Assembly (NCBI RefSeq): GCF_045679555.1
Contig: NC_092122.1
Location: 11,815,043 to 11,879,042, forward strand
Origin: Salvelinus alpinus
Taxonomy: Eukaryota > Chordata > Actinopteri > Salmoniformes > Salmonidae
Direction: 5' to 3'
Length of the DNA: 64,000 nucleotides
This document shows positions 20,827 through 36,497 of this stretch, in pieces. The notes below the pieces were generated by a model, which did no database searches, was not told the origin of the DNA, and worked only from the letters and a program-made list of their open reading frames with translations. Position numbers and translations under genes: made by a program. Within the stretch, counting starts at the first letter, position 1. Every line of letters starts with the position of its first letter.

Positions 20827-23800
20827 AGAATGGGACTATTAACTTGTTTCCGATGTCTTGGAAAAAGCAGGTGGTGGAATTTACAGTGGCAGTAAGTTTC
20901 ATGCATAACTTTGTATTGTGTTGTAGTTCTCTGGGTGGGTTATCTCTGCTTATATTAGGGATTGATATGTAGTTCAGAAAGGTGGTAGGAGACAGTACTG
21001 TGTTTTTAATAATGAGAGACTGATCTGTGGCGAGATAGGGATGAGAACGTTCCAACTCCTCTTTTTTTTTTTTATAGATTCCGTGGCCCTGGCCATTTCT
21101 TCAAAGGTGCCCACTTGAAAGGAACCACTGTGCTGAGCACAAGGTCTGTATAATGAGAGCTCAGGACCTTTCCACAGAGAGCAGGCTGTATACATGCACT
21201 GGAACAAGTGGCCATATTGGGACGGATTCAAACCCAGTTGTTGACATTGAGAAAGTGCCCTATGTGAACTACAGGGTGCAATAAATAGCAGATGCCTCAG
21301 TGACTCAGCATTTGGTTGATTCATCAGCATAGCAGCAGCTTTACACCAGTTATAATTGTACTTTCACAGTTCGTCAAATGTCTGTCATTAGCTAGTTTAG
21401 CTAGATAAGTGTTCTGAGTGTTAAAGAGCCACTGGCTCTCCAGGTAACGATCTCACCTCTAGTACACAGGGTTGTAGGTTCAATCCCAGGCTCAGCTCTT
21501 GAGTGTAGTTGCGTTGACACTCAGTAATGGTTGGAAGGCTGGTAGATATCATGAGGTAAATACCTGGGGTTGCCTCTCCTGCAAAAAGCATCAGTCATGG
21601 ATAAAATCTAACTGTCCACTTTTATTACTCCGCATAACAGCAGCTACCACACATGACCAGTGAACCACACATGACAGCTGGTACGTTATACGTACCACAT
21701 GAATATACTTCCATCATGGAGCACAAGAATGTCTCAGGAGTAACCATGGTAACCCGGGAAATTGTTTTGGCAGACCGGCATGTGCAGGCTTTTCACAAAC
21801 AAAACAGATGGCATGTGTTGTAATGCCAAGCTTGGAATCATCAGGTGGCATGGGTTGACGAGACGATATCCATGCCAACCAGAAAATACCCATGAAACCA
21901 CTGGGCAGTGAGTGATAATGTGACAAATGTCTGTGTGTGATTAGCGTTTGATATATAGAATTTGGTGTGTTTGTTGTGTCTGTGTTCGCACACTTGCTTG
22001 TCTGCAGAGTAAAGAAAAAAACAGTAGTCCGGGCATCTGGGTTTGAGTTTGAGGCGTTTTATTGTGAAAACATCAGACAGAATGAACCAGAATGAACACT
22101 GCTGGGGGAATCACAACTCCTCTCCCACTACCTGCAGTCAATATATTCAATTATTCATGTTTCTGGTGAGAGGGCCTTGACGATGAACCAACAGTCTGTC
22201 CCGTGAGAAAAGTCCAGGTGTGTTGCCATGGAGACCACCAGGAGGAATGTTATGTGTAGTCGTTGGTGAATGACTAAATAAATACAACGTAGCCTGTTTG
22301 AGTTCCTGGAGTTACTCTAAGGCAGAGCAGGTACAATACAGTACAGCGCGACCTCCAATATATATGTATATATATACACACACACACAGCTCAGACACAC
22401 ACTCGTTGGTACAGCACATAGTGACCTCTCCGACACAAGCCGGCCGATGACATGGTATCTAACAGCAGAGTAGCCAGCCTAGACTGTCAACAACATTGGT
22501 TTAAGTGAACACACCTCAACACACACTCTCACCATCTGGCAACGGATGAGAACACTGAAACCAGCACACAGAGATCTGAGGGTTGAAGTGTGGATTTGAA
22601 GGGTGTACGTACAACCTCTGAGCAACACAGAGCCACAGAAAACCATTCAGTATCTGAAGGCTTAGGAGAGGAGGGAAGATCTGAGCAGAGAAAGCATTTC
22701 TAAAACCCTCTATTTGCAAATCCTCTTGATGTGGTCACATGAGTCTACACGTGATCTGTGTTAGTGTGTGGGATGCTGTTTTACAACATTCATCTGACAG
22801 TTGATGAGGGAGAGTGTGTGTGTGGACTGACCAATCAGATGACAGTAAAGTGCTCCAATGAGAGGAATGAAAAGGCACAGATCATTTCAGCACCCATTGA
22901 CTCTGTCTGTGGTGACCCTATAAAAAGGTACTGTCTGTGGTGACTGGAGTGCCCTGTGGTCATGTACTATAGGCTATGTAGGAGGCAACCATAGAATGGA
23001 TTGGACAGAATCATTGAAATTAACAAAATGATCATGGTTCACTTCAACACACGTATGCTGCAGGTCATATCTAAGAAACTGTGTTCTATCTATATGTTAT
23101 ATTTCTATGAGGTCAATGAAAAGTGTGGAAGCTGCTGTGGAGTGTTGCTGACAGAGGAACATGGAAAACCATAATTAAGATAAGGAAAGAGCTCTATTAC
23201 CATTCCAGGCTTTGGTTTCTGTGCAGTTGAGTGGGAGATCTGCTCTAACAACCTTCCAGTGATTTCAACAGTTGACAATATTTCGAACATTTCTGAAAAG
23301 CCTCATGGTCTGAGAGTTGGTACCAAAGGGCTAATTCGTAACAGCAGGAAACGTCATGGGGACCCTTTTATGTGTAACACAAAGGAAGTTCCATGGGCAT
23401 TATGGGGAGGTTTTCACTGTTGCACAGAGATGGATTGGATAAGAATATCTCATAGACATAAAGATAAAAACATAATTCCCCCCCCAAAAACACTGACAGA
23501 TAACTGCCCCATCCATGCTTATCTCTGGCTAGAACCCCCCCGGCCCCAGAGTGGATATGTTTACGAATGTGCAGAGGGGCGTGCACTTCCTGTGCTTCTG
23601 CATTTAGCAACACAGTAAATATGTAATTCAGTCCAACAATAGACGTCGTTCTACAACATAAATATACCCGTACACTCGTCAATAAATACTTACAGCACAG
23701 GAACACTAAATGGACATGTCAGAATTGGAATCAGGTGGATTTATAGGTAGAGTGAGCTAGGATATGGAATAAGAATGGAGAATATATATATTTTTTGAAT

Positions 23801-24186
23801 CAGGTCAGAATTTCCACAGGGATCGTTAGGCTGGGCTTCTGTGGGATTTTAACAGCTCTGTTTGTATAAGAAGCCTGCCCTTTTCCTGTTGTGAGGGTAG
23901 AGATCACTGCCACTGTCCAAAAACCCACTTCTGTTTTTATATGGGGCCATTTTGAGAGAGAGGTTGGAGTAAAGAGGAGAGGACTCCATAACTGTTTGCA
24001 GAGTTGTGAAGCCTTTGCGTTAAGTGTCTCATTTTGGAGGTTAAATAGGCAGTTAGAGATAAGCTGAGTGTGTGGTGTTTTAAATGTGTCCATACCCAAC
24101 CATCCCCCTCTCCCTCCGTACCTCACTTACCAACCCTCACTAGAGTACAGCTGCTGAGTAAGAGGCTGCGTGGCATCAACATCAGC

Positions 24187-24219
<33 letters not shown>

Positions 24220-25327
24220 AGCTCAGAATGCTCCCATTGTTTCTGTAAGTGGATGGGGTCGGAGATGTAGGCCAAACCAATAGCCTTCCTCTTTATCAGA
24301 GGGCTATGTGAAGGGCCTTGTTCCTCCAAACCGTTTGCTAATTATAACGACACATACATGCAAACACACCACAACTGCCACCAATATTTTAGAAGCTATG
24401 ACAAAATGAGGTGAGCCTGTCATTAGTCACCACGCCTGTCTAAACTAACGGTCAGAGGTACAGATGAATATAGTAGTGATCATTTCCTCTGTGCTGCTGT
24501 TACTTCTGCTCAGACCTAGCAACATAAAAATACACAACTTAAACGTCCCTCTCTCTTTGAAGCCTGAATGGAGGAAGAATGACAAAGGGGTGTAAAGAAT
24601 AAAGAGGACTCCCTCCCTCCCAGCTTGGCTAATTAGGTGGCCTTCTCTCTCCCTCCGTCGCCCACTCCTGCACTGTGTATACGACTCTCTGTGATCCCAT
24701 AGACTACACAGAGTAATGATTACACCGCACTTTCACCTGAGGAGGGCGGACACGAACCTGACTTTCACCGCCAGACTCAAAGGTAGACGGTTCTATTATC
24801 GATTATTATGAAGTCAACCACTGCTGTTGTTTCTGATTCTGAGCAGTAGTCTGCACTGTAGATATGTATGTAGAATACTTTTTTCATGCTATAGTTTGTT
24901 TTCAATCACAGGATTGTAAATGTTTTGTAAATTATTGTATGTACCGAAAAGTACTGATGAGTTGAGTTGACTGTCCCTTTCTGTCATTGGCAGTGTTCCA
25001 ACCCTTTGGCACCAGACTCAGTTGACTAAGGGGGAGAGAGGGAATAACTCTAAATCCCATGGGATATCCCAGTTCTCACGCACAGAGAAACCAAAGCCAT
25101 GGACCTAACTTTATTGTATTGTACGCCCTTCGGGAAAAAGGAAGACAATTAAAATGTTACCATTAACAGTGTACCGGAGGCAACTCAGGACAAAAAACAT
25201 GAAAAACAAAACTCATAAAAACAATTTTATCTTTAAAAAAAATCTGCCAAGAAAAAAAATATTAAAATCTTCCTCTCTCTCATCCACCACACCCACCCCC
25301 GACAGTAAAAGTAATTTAAATTATATT
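20827..25327. other. Intergenic sequence between the convergent genes
   Basis: No exons found. It contains a TATATG run with short CA at 22360-22388, a (GT)n at 24189-24217 and scattered unique-looking sequence. A tRNA-B-box-like GGTTCAATCC at about 21477 is probably part of an old SINE. Confidence 0.4.
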
Positions 25328-26461
25328 TTTTATTGCTGCTCGCAGCATTGTCTTGGTTTTATTGTCTGATGAAAACATTGGTCGTCGTGGGGGGCATGGC
25401 CCGTAGGCAGGGTTATGGCCCTCCCTGGTTTTGGGGCGTGGTGTGGGCAGATTTATGAGATCATGTCCCTTAAACCCTTTCACAGCCACACGGGCCATCT
25501 CTTCTTCAGTTCCTCTCTGGGTCAGTGGGAGGCACCTAACACCTGTCAATCACTCCTTCTGACCACTTCCTGTGGCTCAAAGCCTCGAGGGTGCTCAGTG
25601 TCTTTCTAAAATGGCCGCCTTTTCAGATCCTGCTGTGGGAGTCTGAGGCCTCACCTGGCAAACCTCAGGATTCAGGAGTTCTTTTCACCTATGACGATGG
25701 CGATCCTGACAGCATAGCTACTACTTTAGAGCAGTTGGCTGTAAATTGTAGCTCCACTGTTTACGCCTGATGGTTCTAGAGGTTTTTAGAGCAAAATTCA
25801 TAGCCAGCTATAATGAGGAGGGCTTGAGGTGGAGCCAAGAGCCAGTTTACTTATCAAATGTATAATTGGTGGGTGCTATCAAACACACCCAGGATACAGC
25901 ACACTGAAGGACATGGGTGTGTTTTACAATTTGACGGAGTTTCGTTATTGTTCGTTATAAAATAAGCTCAGCTCCCATGATGCTTTGGGGCCAGAGCACG
26001 TGCATGCGAGGCCACCGTTTGCTGTGCAGATTCCAAAGCAGCCTAATTGGTCAAGAGTCCCACCTCATGTACATACAGAACACACATCGACCACTCTCCA
26101 GGAGTCCTGCTTCTCTCCTCTGTCCCCTCTTAGAAAACCTCTGACATCAGCTCCACCCGAACCCTGCATTCTGATGCTATAGGATCTCCACTTCCTCCTT
26201 TTTCACCTTCAGGACAATGCTGATTGGATAACCAAGAATCTTTCACGTCAAATCGGATCCAGCACCTTTCCTCAATCTCTGTCCCTCCCATTCACCTCAG
26301 TCCTTCCTGTTCACCCCCCAGAAACAGCTACGACAGTTTTTGAATAAAGCTTCCGCAAAAATATCTATTCTCTTCTTTCTCTGTTCTTTTTTTCTTCTCT
26401 TAATAAAAGTGGATCGTGCCCAGAGTCCCAGCTGGCTAGTCATGTCCTGGTCCTCTAGTCG
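25328..26461 (-). other. Probable 3'UTR of chst11
   Basis: Non-coding sequence after the chst11 stop. On the - strand AATAAA occurs at 25363-25358 and 25334-25329, with another near 25114, which would give a 3'UTR of about 1.1-1.35 kb. This is inferred from the signals only. Confidence 0.35.
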
Positions 26462-27086
26462 TTAGTCCAGTCGCAGATAGCTTGGCGTGGAATAGTTGAA
26501 CATGAGGAAGTCCAGTTTATACAGCTGGAAGAGCTGGCTGTGCTGCTGGGAGCTGATGTTGCTGAAGAACTGGGCCGTCATGCTGTCTGTGGTGCGGGTG
26601 GACTTGGCGTAGGTCGGGAAGCGCAGCGACTCGCCCACCCCCGCCAGCCGCAGAACGTAGTTGGCGTCTTCCTCCAGGGTTTCGTACTTGCCTACCAGGT
26701 CATAGTGGATGTGACAGGGGTGGCACAGCTGGTACACCGTCTGCCAGTGCTCGTTGAGTGGGCCGTCGCGTTGGGTGGCCGGGTCGACAAGATACTCGGC
26801 GAACTCCCGGAACTTGACGTCGGCGCCGCTGAGCAGCGCCTCCTGCGTGGCGTCCTTGCGGTAGCGGCGGACGATCTTGGTGCCGAAGCGGCGGTGGAAG
26901 GAGGAGTTGTACTTGAGGGTGAACTTGTTGCGGTAAGCGGAGACGAGCCTCTCGAAGGGCTCCCGGACGAACAGGAACTTGAGGTAGCTCTTGAGGCGGT
27001 GGTTGATCTCAGCGATGCTGTACTGGTTCAGATATTTCAGGTTGGACGGGACGTGGGCCTCGTTGGAAGGGATCTCCATAGGGTCA
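26462..27086 (-). CDS. chst11: chst11 terminal coding exon (catalytic domain)
   Basis: The acceptor is CTCTCCATCCCAG and the first exon base is 27086. The exon encodes [20 protein letters not shown] through to the stop TAA at 26464-26462. The apparent ATG upstream at 27112 lies in the intron and is not a start. An N-glycosylation site (NYS) is near the C-terminus. Confidence 0.94.
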
Positions 27087-29101
27087 CTGGGATGGAGAGA
27101 AATAAAGACCATGAGGAACAGAATAAAAACACAAACAATGAAAAGTATCTAAATTGTAGGAGTGGTAGTAATAGTAACAGCAGTTATAAACACGGAGTAT
27201 ACAAAACATTGAGAACACCTGATCTTTCCATGACAGACTGACCAGGTGAATCCAGGTGAAATCTATGATCCCTTGGTGATGTCACTTGTTAAACTCTTTG
27301 GGCTAGGGGGCAGTATTTTGACATCTGGATGAAAAGCGTGCCCAAAGTAAACTACCTGTTACTCAGGCCCAGAAGCTAGGGTATACATATAATTGGTAGA
27401 TTTGGATAGAAAACACTAAAGTTTCTAAAACTGTTAAAATAATGTCTGTGAGTATAACAGAACTGATATGGCAGGCAAAAACCCGAGGTCAAACCATCCA
27501 GAAAAAAAAGGACTGAGCTACTGAGTTTCCAATGGCTGTCATGTTTAATATGAAGGGAAAACCTCCCAATTTGCAGTTCCTATGGCTTCCACTAGATGTC
27601 AGTCTTTAGAAAGAGTTTCAGGCTTGTTTTTGGAAAAATTAGCTAGATTTTGTAGTTTTTCTAAGTGGCTCCCATTTTGGCTGTAGTGTTTTCATGCGCG
27701 TGGATGAGAGCGCGTTCTTTGTTGTTTATCTCCGGTAAAGACAATAACGATTCTCCGTCTTAAATTGTATCGTTTATTTACGTATTAGGATACCTGAGGT
27801 TTGATTATAAACGTCGTTTGACTTGTTTGGAGAAGTTTATTGGTAACGTTTGTGATTCATTTTGTATGCATTTTGAAGGAGGGAAACCGGTGGATTATTG
27901 AATGAAGCGTGCCAGCTAAACTGAGTTTTTGGGGATGTAAAGAAGGACTTTATCGAACAAAAGGACCATTTGTGCTGTAGCTGGGACCTTTTGGAGTGCC
28001 ATCAGAAGAAGATCTTCACAGGTAAGGCATTTATTTTATCGTTATTTCTGACTTTCGTGGCGCACCTGCCTGGTTGAACATTTTTTTTATGCTTTTGTGT
28101 GTGGGGCGCTGTCTTCAGATAATCGCATGGTGTGCTTTCGCCGTAAAGCCTTTTTGAAATCTGACACAGCGGCTGGATTAACAAGAAGTAAAACTTTTTT
28201 CTGATGTATGACACTTGTATTTTCATGAATGTTAAATATTACTATTTCTGTAATTTGAATTTCGCGCTCTGCAATTTCACCGGATGTTGTCGAGGTGGGT
28301 CGCTAATGGAACGCCTGCGCCAGAAAGGTTAAAGAAGGATTTCTAAGCCTTGAGACAATTGAGACATGGATTGTGTATGTGTGCCATCCAGAGGGTGAAT
28401 GGGCAAGACAAAATATTTAAGTGCCTTTGAACGGAGTACGGTAGTAGATGCCAGGCGCACCGGTTTGTGTCAAGAACTGCAACGCTGCTGGGGTTTTCAC
28501 GCTCAACAGTTACCCGTGTGTATCAAGAATGGTCCACCACCCAAAGGGCATCCAGTCAACTTGACACAACTGTGGGAAGCATTGGAGTCAACATGGGCCA
28601 GCATCCCTGTGGACCACTTTCGACACCTTGTAGAGTCCATGACCCAACGAACTGGCCAAAAGGGCTGGATGCAACTCAATATTAGGAAGGTGTTTTGTGT
28701 TCTGTGTGTAATTTTTTGTGACAGCGTAGTCGTATCAGTAGTAGTATTATAAATAAAACATTATCCACTATTCAGCTTTTTACATCTTTAATCGTTTATT
28801 TATTGTGTCCCTTTCAGAAAATGTGTCTTGCATGTTCTCAAATCTTAATAATAGTTTCCTGTGCTACTGACCTGTACTTGCCGCGTCCCGTGAGGACCAT
28901 CATGACGCGTTTCCAGTTGCTGCAGGCCACCTTGGGGACATAGCAGTAGATGAGCTCATGCTCCTCATCCACCACCAGGTGTTTGAGGTCACCGGGGGTC
29001 AGGACCCGGCGCTTGCGGCTGGATGCACTGTGGGCCCGACATGACTCAGCTACATGGTCTCTCCTGGCCTGGTGGAGGATGGCGACACTGGAAAACTCAG
29101 A
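26462..29101 (-). CDS. chst11: Carbohydrate sulfotransferase 11 (chondroitin 4-O-sulfotransferase 1), last two coding exons, partial
   Basis: CHST11 is a Golgi type II membrane enzyme that transfers sulfate from PAPS to the 4-hydroxyl of GalNAc in chondroitin. Exons 28872-29101 and 26462-27086 join through a split Ser codon (AG|T). They give about 284 C-terminal residues of an enzyme that is 352 residues long in human. Seen: the 5'-phosphosulfate-binding segment [19 protein letters not shown], the 3'-phosphate-binding segment [19 protein letters not shown], the motif [20 protein letters not shown], and the end [19 protein letters not shown]. The end closely matches CHST11 and is unlike CHST12-14. 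The N-terminal cytoplasmic, membrane and stem exons were not found and should lie upstream (above 29101), perhaps beyond the window. The coding exons are GC-rich compared with the surrounding AT-rich DNA. Confidence 0.93.
27199..28712. mobile_element. Non-autonomous Tc1-like element with a foreign 1-kb centre
   Basis: The left part (27199-27296: ACAAAACATTGAGAACACCT and following) and right part (28327-28712) belong to a common salmonid Tc1-like repeat that retains HTH-like coding relics ([15 protein letters not shown] sequence near 28440). They should be nearly adjacent. Instead about 1.03 kb of another repeat (27297-28326), starting GGGCTAGGGGGCAGTATTTT, lies between two GTTAAA hexamers, and a short central piece of the Tc1-like consensus is missing. 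The whole block lies in the last chst11 intron. Confidence 0.65.
28872..29101 (-). CDS. chst11: chst11 penultimate coding exon (PAPS-binding segment)
   Basis: The acceptor is CCCCCCCAG (29102-29104 holds CAG on the - strand) and the donor is AAGTACAG|GTCAGT at 28871. The exon encodes [40 protein letters not shown] and [20 protein letters not shown], ending GRGKY. The [11 protein letters not shown] part is the PAPS 5'-phosphosulfate site. Confidence 0.93.
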
Positions 29102-30240
29102 CTGGGGGGGGAGAGAGAGAGAGGGAGAGAGAGATTAATCTTCTGGAATACAAATGATGATCTATGGGGAGCTGACTATTACAATATGCATAGTTCTCAT
29201 TTCATTCAACAGTAGCTCTCTTGACCCACACATTAACATTTCAGAATGAAGAAGGATGGGGGAAGAAGGGAGGGAATAATGGAAAGGGGAGAGGAGGAAG
29301 TGAGGGATGGATGTTCTTGATCTAAAGAGCAGGAATGTTTTCTTAGAGCTGGTGATTATTTTTGTTTTGTACCCTGAATAACCCTTTCAGGGAATTCCCT
29401 TGTTTCCCCGGGGACTCTAAATCGATCAGACCGTGCCCTGAGTCGCTGCACATTCTCAGACGCACCCACGTGCACACACAGCACGACAGCCAGTCAGTGC
29501 CACAGCTGTATGCCATACCAGAGAGTAGAGAATAGGGCTAGGCCTTTGAGGAGGGTTGCTAAAATAACTCCTGTCTGGGACAACCTCCATGCTCTCAGCA
29601 CTTAACCAAACTAAAAGCCTTGTGTTAGTACTTGAACCCCCCCCATTAACCATTTATCAAGTGACACGTATATACAGTATATGGCATCTGAGTAAACGTG
29701 AAGAAATTATGCTTGCACAACTAAATATAACTGTGTGACAGGTTCTGCCAGTTAAGATCAATTAGCCATTGAAGAGATCATGTGTATAGCACAGCAATGG
29801 GAAATATGATCAAACAAAAAGCTCAAAAGAGCAGACGCAGTGGGGTTATGATAGTTACACTTCATGTCACAGTCTATTACCCTTTAAGTAAAGCCCATTC
29901 CCTTTAAGAGGTAATCAGAGACTGATGGTCATGGGTGACAGAAACATCAACTCTGAGATATTACTACTACTGCTGTTATGGTCCCACGGGTGAAGTCTAT
30001 TGTGCATCTAAAAATTGCATCATAATCCCTACATAGTGCACTACTTTTGACCAGGCCCTGGGCCCCAAAGTAGTGCACTATAGGAAATAGGGTGCCATTT
30101 CAGACACACTCTATGTCTTTATCTGAGTTCCTGTCCTAAACACAGGTATGGACAGGTACTGTACTGTGTGTTTACATTCTATAGTAGAGTAGTTGGAAGG
30201 CTGTGGTGGAGTTCCTTTGTATTCAGGAACCTTGGATGAA
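29102..30240. other. chst11 intron, nothing recognised
   Basis: A (GA)n purine run at about 29108-29135 sits directly at the chst11 acceptor side. The rest shows no exon or clear mobile element. Confidence 0.4.
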
Positions 30241-30549
30241 GACTGAGCTACAGCCATACACAGCAGAGAGACAGGACTGAGCTACAGCCATACACAGCAG
30301 AGAGACAGGACTGAGCTACAGCCATACACAGCAGAGAGACAGGACTGAGCTACAGCCATACACAGCAGAGAGACAGGACTGAGCTACAGCCATACACAGC
30401 AGAGAGACAGGACTGAGCTACAGCCATACACAGCAGAGAGACAGGACTGAGCTACAGCCATACACATCAGAGAGACAGGACTGAGCTACAGCCATACACA
30501 TCAGAGAGACAGGACTGAGCTACAGCCATACACATCAGAGACAGGACTG
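30241..30549. repeat. 34-bp minisatellite, 9 copies
   Basis: The unit GACTGAGCTACAGCCATACA followed by CAGCAGAGAGACAG is repeated nine times. The last three copies share ACATCAGAG in place of ACAGCAGAG. Confidence 0.93.
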
Positions 30550-33046
30550 CTAGTTTAACAAGGCATGCTAATCTCCCTCTGTCTTTCTACTGTATCTGTC
30601 TCTGTCATCTCTCTCCTCTCTCTCCACCATCTCCCTCTCTATCTCTCGACATGTCAACTTCACTTCTCCGCAAATTAGTTTGAGAGGCCCGAGAGACTGA
30701 CTCAACAAACAAGTGATGCTAGATAATGAATGAGTCGGAGGGAAAAAAGTGACACCCTCCCCCTCATCTTTTTTCTCCCCCTTTTTTTCTTTGTCTTATC
30801 TCCACTACTCCATTGTTATGCCACATCACATCAAAGCTGACTGGGAGGGCGAGACACTGTGAATACCAGCTCTTTGTTACGTGGAATTTTCACTTTTGCT
30901 CCTCGCAGGGCTATAAAGGCCCTAGATCACACTGAGCAGAACTTCATGGAGTGAAAGAACATCTCTCTCAGTGGAGAACAAGTACTATAATTAACAGAGT
31001 GACAGAGAGAGAGAATCTTGGCATGTCTCCCCCTGCCCGTTGGATAGTTATCTTCCTGTCGTTTTATCTCCTCTCCTATCTGAGGAGCGAGGGAAGCTCT
31101 TATGTGGTGTTAATGATGGGAGGAGGAGATGGAGGTAGAAAAGGATATCAGAGATGTGTCTCTCCATAGAGACAGCCTACAGTGGTGGAAGTCAGAGCTC
31201 ACAAGGCCCTAAGTGATTCTGCCCTGCTGTTCCTATGGGAGAACAGACACTATCCAAGTCTGTCTCTGAGCCTCAACCTACAGCAACATACTGTAGAGTA
31301 ACAGCGCAGACATTCAGTCTGCATACCGGTAAGTACATGAGCACAGCGCTCTTCTCCTGCCTGTGTTAGAAAGAGTCCTCCTAGGTATCTGGATGAGCCA
31401 TCGCTCTTTGACGGTCTCTCCCTCTCTGTAGTCGTGGTTTCTCAGACCCTTGTATCAGATCAGCACTTCCTCTGTAACTACAATAAAGTCCTCGTCGATT
31501 GAGATTCTGTGTGTGTGATGTCTGTAGTCTCCAACGTCATCTCTTGTTCCATTCCCTCAGGGCGCGCAGTCAATCAAAAACGCCAGCACGTCTGATAGTG
31601 TTCATAGTTCGCAGAGTAGTGCAACTGACACAAAACCCTCGAACCACATTAGAGTGTTCGTGTGTGTGCATGTGTGCTGTGTGTGTATGTGTACTGTGTG
31701 TGCATGTGTGCTGTGTGTGTATGCAGCAACATTTCCAGTTTGCTAAAATCAGTATGTCCCTCCCTGACTCCATAAGTGAATATGCTAATATTAAGTCAAG
31801 CCTGTCACATTTCCACACATCAAACTAGCCTTCGGTGATGAGCCAAGAGACTGTGTTTGTATTCACATAAGCGTTCTCTCCTGTATCTGCACTTTTGTTA
31901 GTGAAATGTGTGAGTAATAAGGAGCTATTAATATCTGCGTTTCCATGTTTCATTTCATAATTGACTTAACAGTCTTACTGAGGTTAAGTTGAAATATGCC
32001 CATGTTGAAATATGCGATAGCTCCTCTTCTGCACAGCGCAGCTATAATAAATAGCCCATTGCAGTTCTGCTGATGGTCGCAAACACTAACGACTAACTCT
32101 TTATAGGCACAGGTGAAGTACTAGAGGGGAGGGGAAGGAGAGACTAAAGGCTGGCGGCCTACATGAATACAGTACAACTTGATTCACTCTGTTTTAGAGC
32201 AAATGTAGGATATGTGCTATAGAGGGAGGGAGGGAGGGAGGGAGGGAGGGAGGGAGAAGACTAAGAGAAAGAGAGACAGGGACAGAGAGTGATAAAAAAA
32301 AGTATTAAAAAAGTGTAAAGGAAGCTATAAGATGTGCATCATTAACCCTGGTGAGCGGACTCTCCTGAGGAGGCAGCAGGAAGAGGAGAGCCAGAGGGCA
32401 GAAGGACCAGCATCCTCCTCTCTGGACTGGACTACTGTAATAAACCTGTACTACAGTAATGACAGGGACAGGAGACAGAAAGACAGACAGGTAGAGGGAA
32501 GGAAAGGAAAGAGGGAGAAGGACAGACAGGTAAAGGAGAAAGGGCAGACAGCCATAATTGTGGGCGGGACATCATCTGCATTCCAGTCTGAAATGGACAG
32601 AAACATCCAGCTGTAAATCCTGCTCCTGAACCTATACTACACCATACATCTGATGAAACTCTGAAATGGCTCCAACTTTGCAATTGTTCTACCTCTTCCA
32701 TGTGTGTGTGTGTGTGTGTGTGTTTATAGGGCCCCATACTAAAACAGGCTCAATGTACTTCATCTTCTTCAGACCACGGGTGCTTCAACCCACCCACGCC
32801 TTATTCTCTACTCTATATGTCACAACAATTACATTCAACAAACTTGCCAGTGTGTACATACAACAACAAAAGAGCACCATTATGTACTAACTTATTTTTA
32901 TTCAGACATTTGCAACAAAAATAAATAATCATAACATTTAAAACTATATAAATATAAAAATATATACAAAAATAAGACTCATAAATATGAAAAAGTAGTA
33001 ACAAAGACAAATAGAAACAAATGTGTTGATTTGGCACTCAAGCATC
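30550..33046. other. Presumed chst11 intron with simple repeats
   Basis: Contains a GTGTGC-type run at about 31660-31724, a (GGGA)n run at 32223-32255 and a (TG) run at 32700-32724. No convincing coding exon was found. I looked for the missing N-terminal chst11 exons here and did not find them. Confidence 0.4.
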
Positions 33047-33173
33047 AATACATTACCCATCCCCCAACACTGTCAACCAAGAGTCAAGACTACATTACCC
33101 ATCCCCCAACACTGTCAACCAAGAGTGAAGACTACATTACCCATCCCCCAACACTGTCAACAAAGAGTCAATA
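33047..33173. repeat. 42-bp tandem repeat, 3 copies
   Basis: Three copies of a unit containing CATTACCCATCCCCCAACAC and TGTCAACCAAGAGT. The unit length is a multiple of 3, so several frames stay open across it. Confidence 0.88.
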
Positions 33174-35766
<2,593 letters not shown>

Positions 35767-35885
35767 AAAGAAACGCCTGAAACTAGATTCTCTACATCAG
35801 GGGCCCCAAATGGCAGAATTTGGCCCGCGGGTGGTTTTATTTGCACCCCCAAATTTTCGGAACAAAAAATGTATATTACTATATA

Positions 35886-36480
35886 CAGAGCTCTCCGTAA
35901 TTATTGGGACAGTGAAGCATTTCTTCTTATTTTGTCTCTATACTCCAATAGTTTGTATTTGAACTCAAAACTATTACTATGAGGTTAAAGTATAGATTCT
36001 CTGCTTTTATTTAAGGGTATTTGTGTACATACTGGTTTCACCATTTAGAAATGACAACACTTTTTATACATGGTCCCCCCATTTAGGGGACCAAAAGTAT
36101 TGGGACAAATTCACTTATATGTGTATTAGAGTAGTAAAAAGTTGAGTAATTGGTCCCATATTCCTAGCACACAATGACTACATCACACTTGTAACTCTAC
36201 ACATTTGTTACATCCATTTGCTGTTTGTTTTGGTTGCGTTTCAGATTATTTTGTACCAAATATAAATTAATTTGTAAATAATGTATTGTGTCATTTTGGA
36301 GTCACTTATAAAAGAATAGAATAGGTTTTTAAAAACTTTTACATTAATGTGTATGCTACCATTATGACAGATAATCCTGAATGAATCGTGAATAAGGATG
36401 AGTGAGAGGTGAGAGGTTAGCATGTCTTGGAGGCATTAATTGTGATGTATGACAACAGATTATTACTATTTTAAAATGTA
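35886..36480. mobile_element. Tc1/mariner-like fragment, non-coding
   Basis: Starts near CAGAGCTCTCCGTAATTATT and includes GGGACCAAAAGTATTGGGAC and AATCCTGAATGAATCGTGAA, a widespread fish Tc1-like non-autonomous repeat. It ends just before TRIM copy A and marks the left limit of the duplicated TRIM blocks. Confidence 0.55.
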
Positions 36481-36497
36481 TTTATTTTGCTGGCCAG

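Noticed and set aside
17787..20906. A 1,039-codon open frame on the - strand
   Set aside because: It is the 52-bp minisatellite read in rotating frames. There is no domain, splice signal or start context, and its openness follows from the unit lacking stops in all three frames.
21440..21500. Possible tRNA gene
   Set aside because: Only a B-box-like GGTTCAATCC is present. No cloverleaf with a matching acceptor stem was found, so it is more likely an old SINE piece.
27087..27112. ATG at 27112 as the chst11 start
   Set aside because: The bases before 27086 form a pyrimidine tract and CAG acceptor, and the preceding exon at 28872-29101 joins in phase.
26540..27241. A 233-codon + strand frame
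   Set aside because: It is antisense to the GC-rich chst11 catalytic exon, which is clearly conserved on the - strand.
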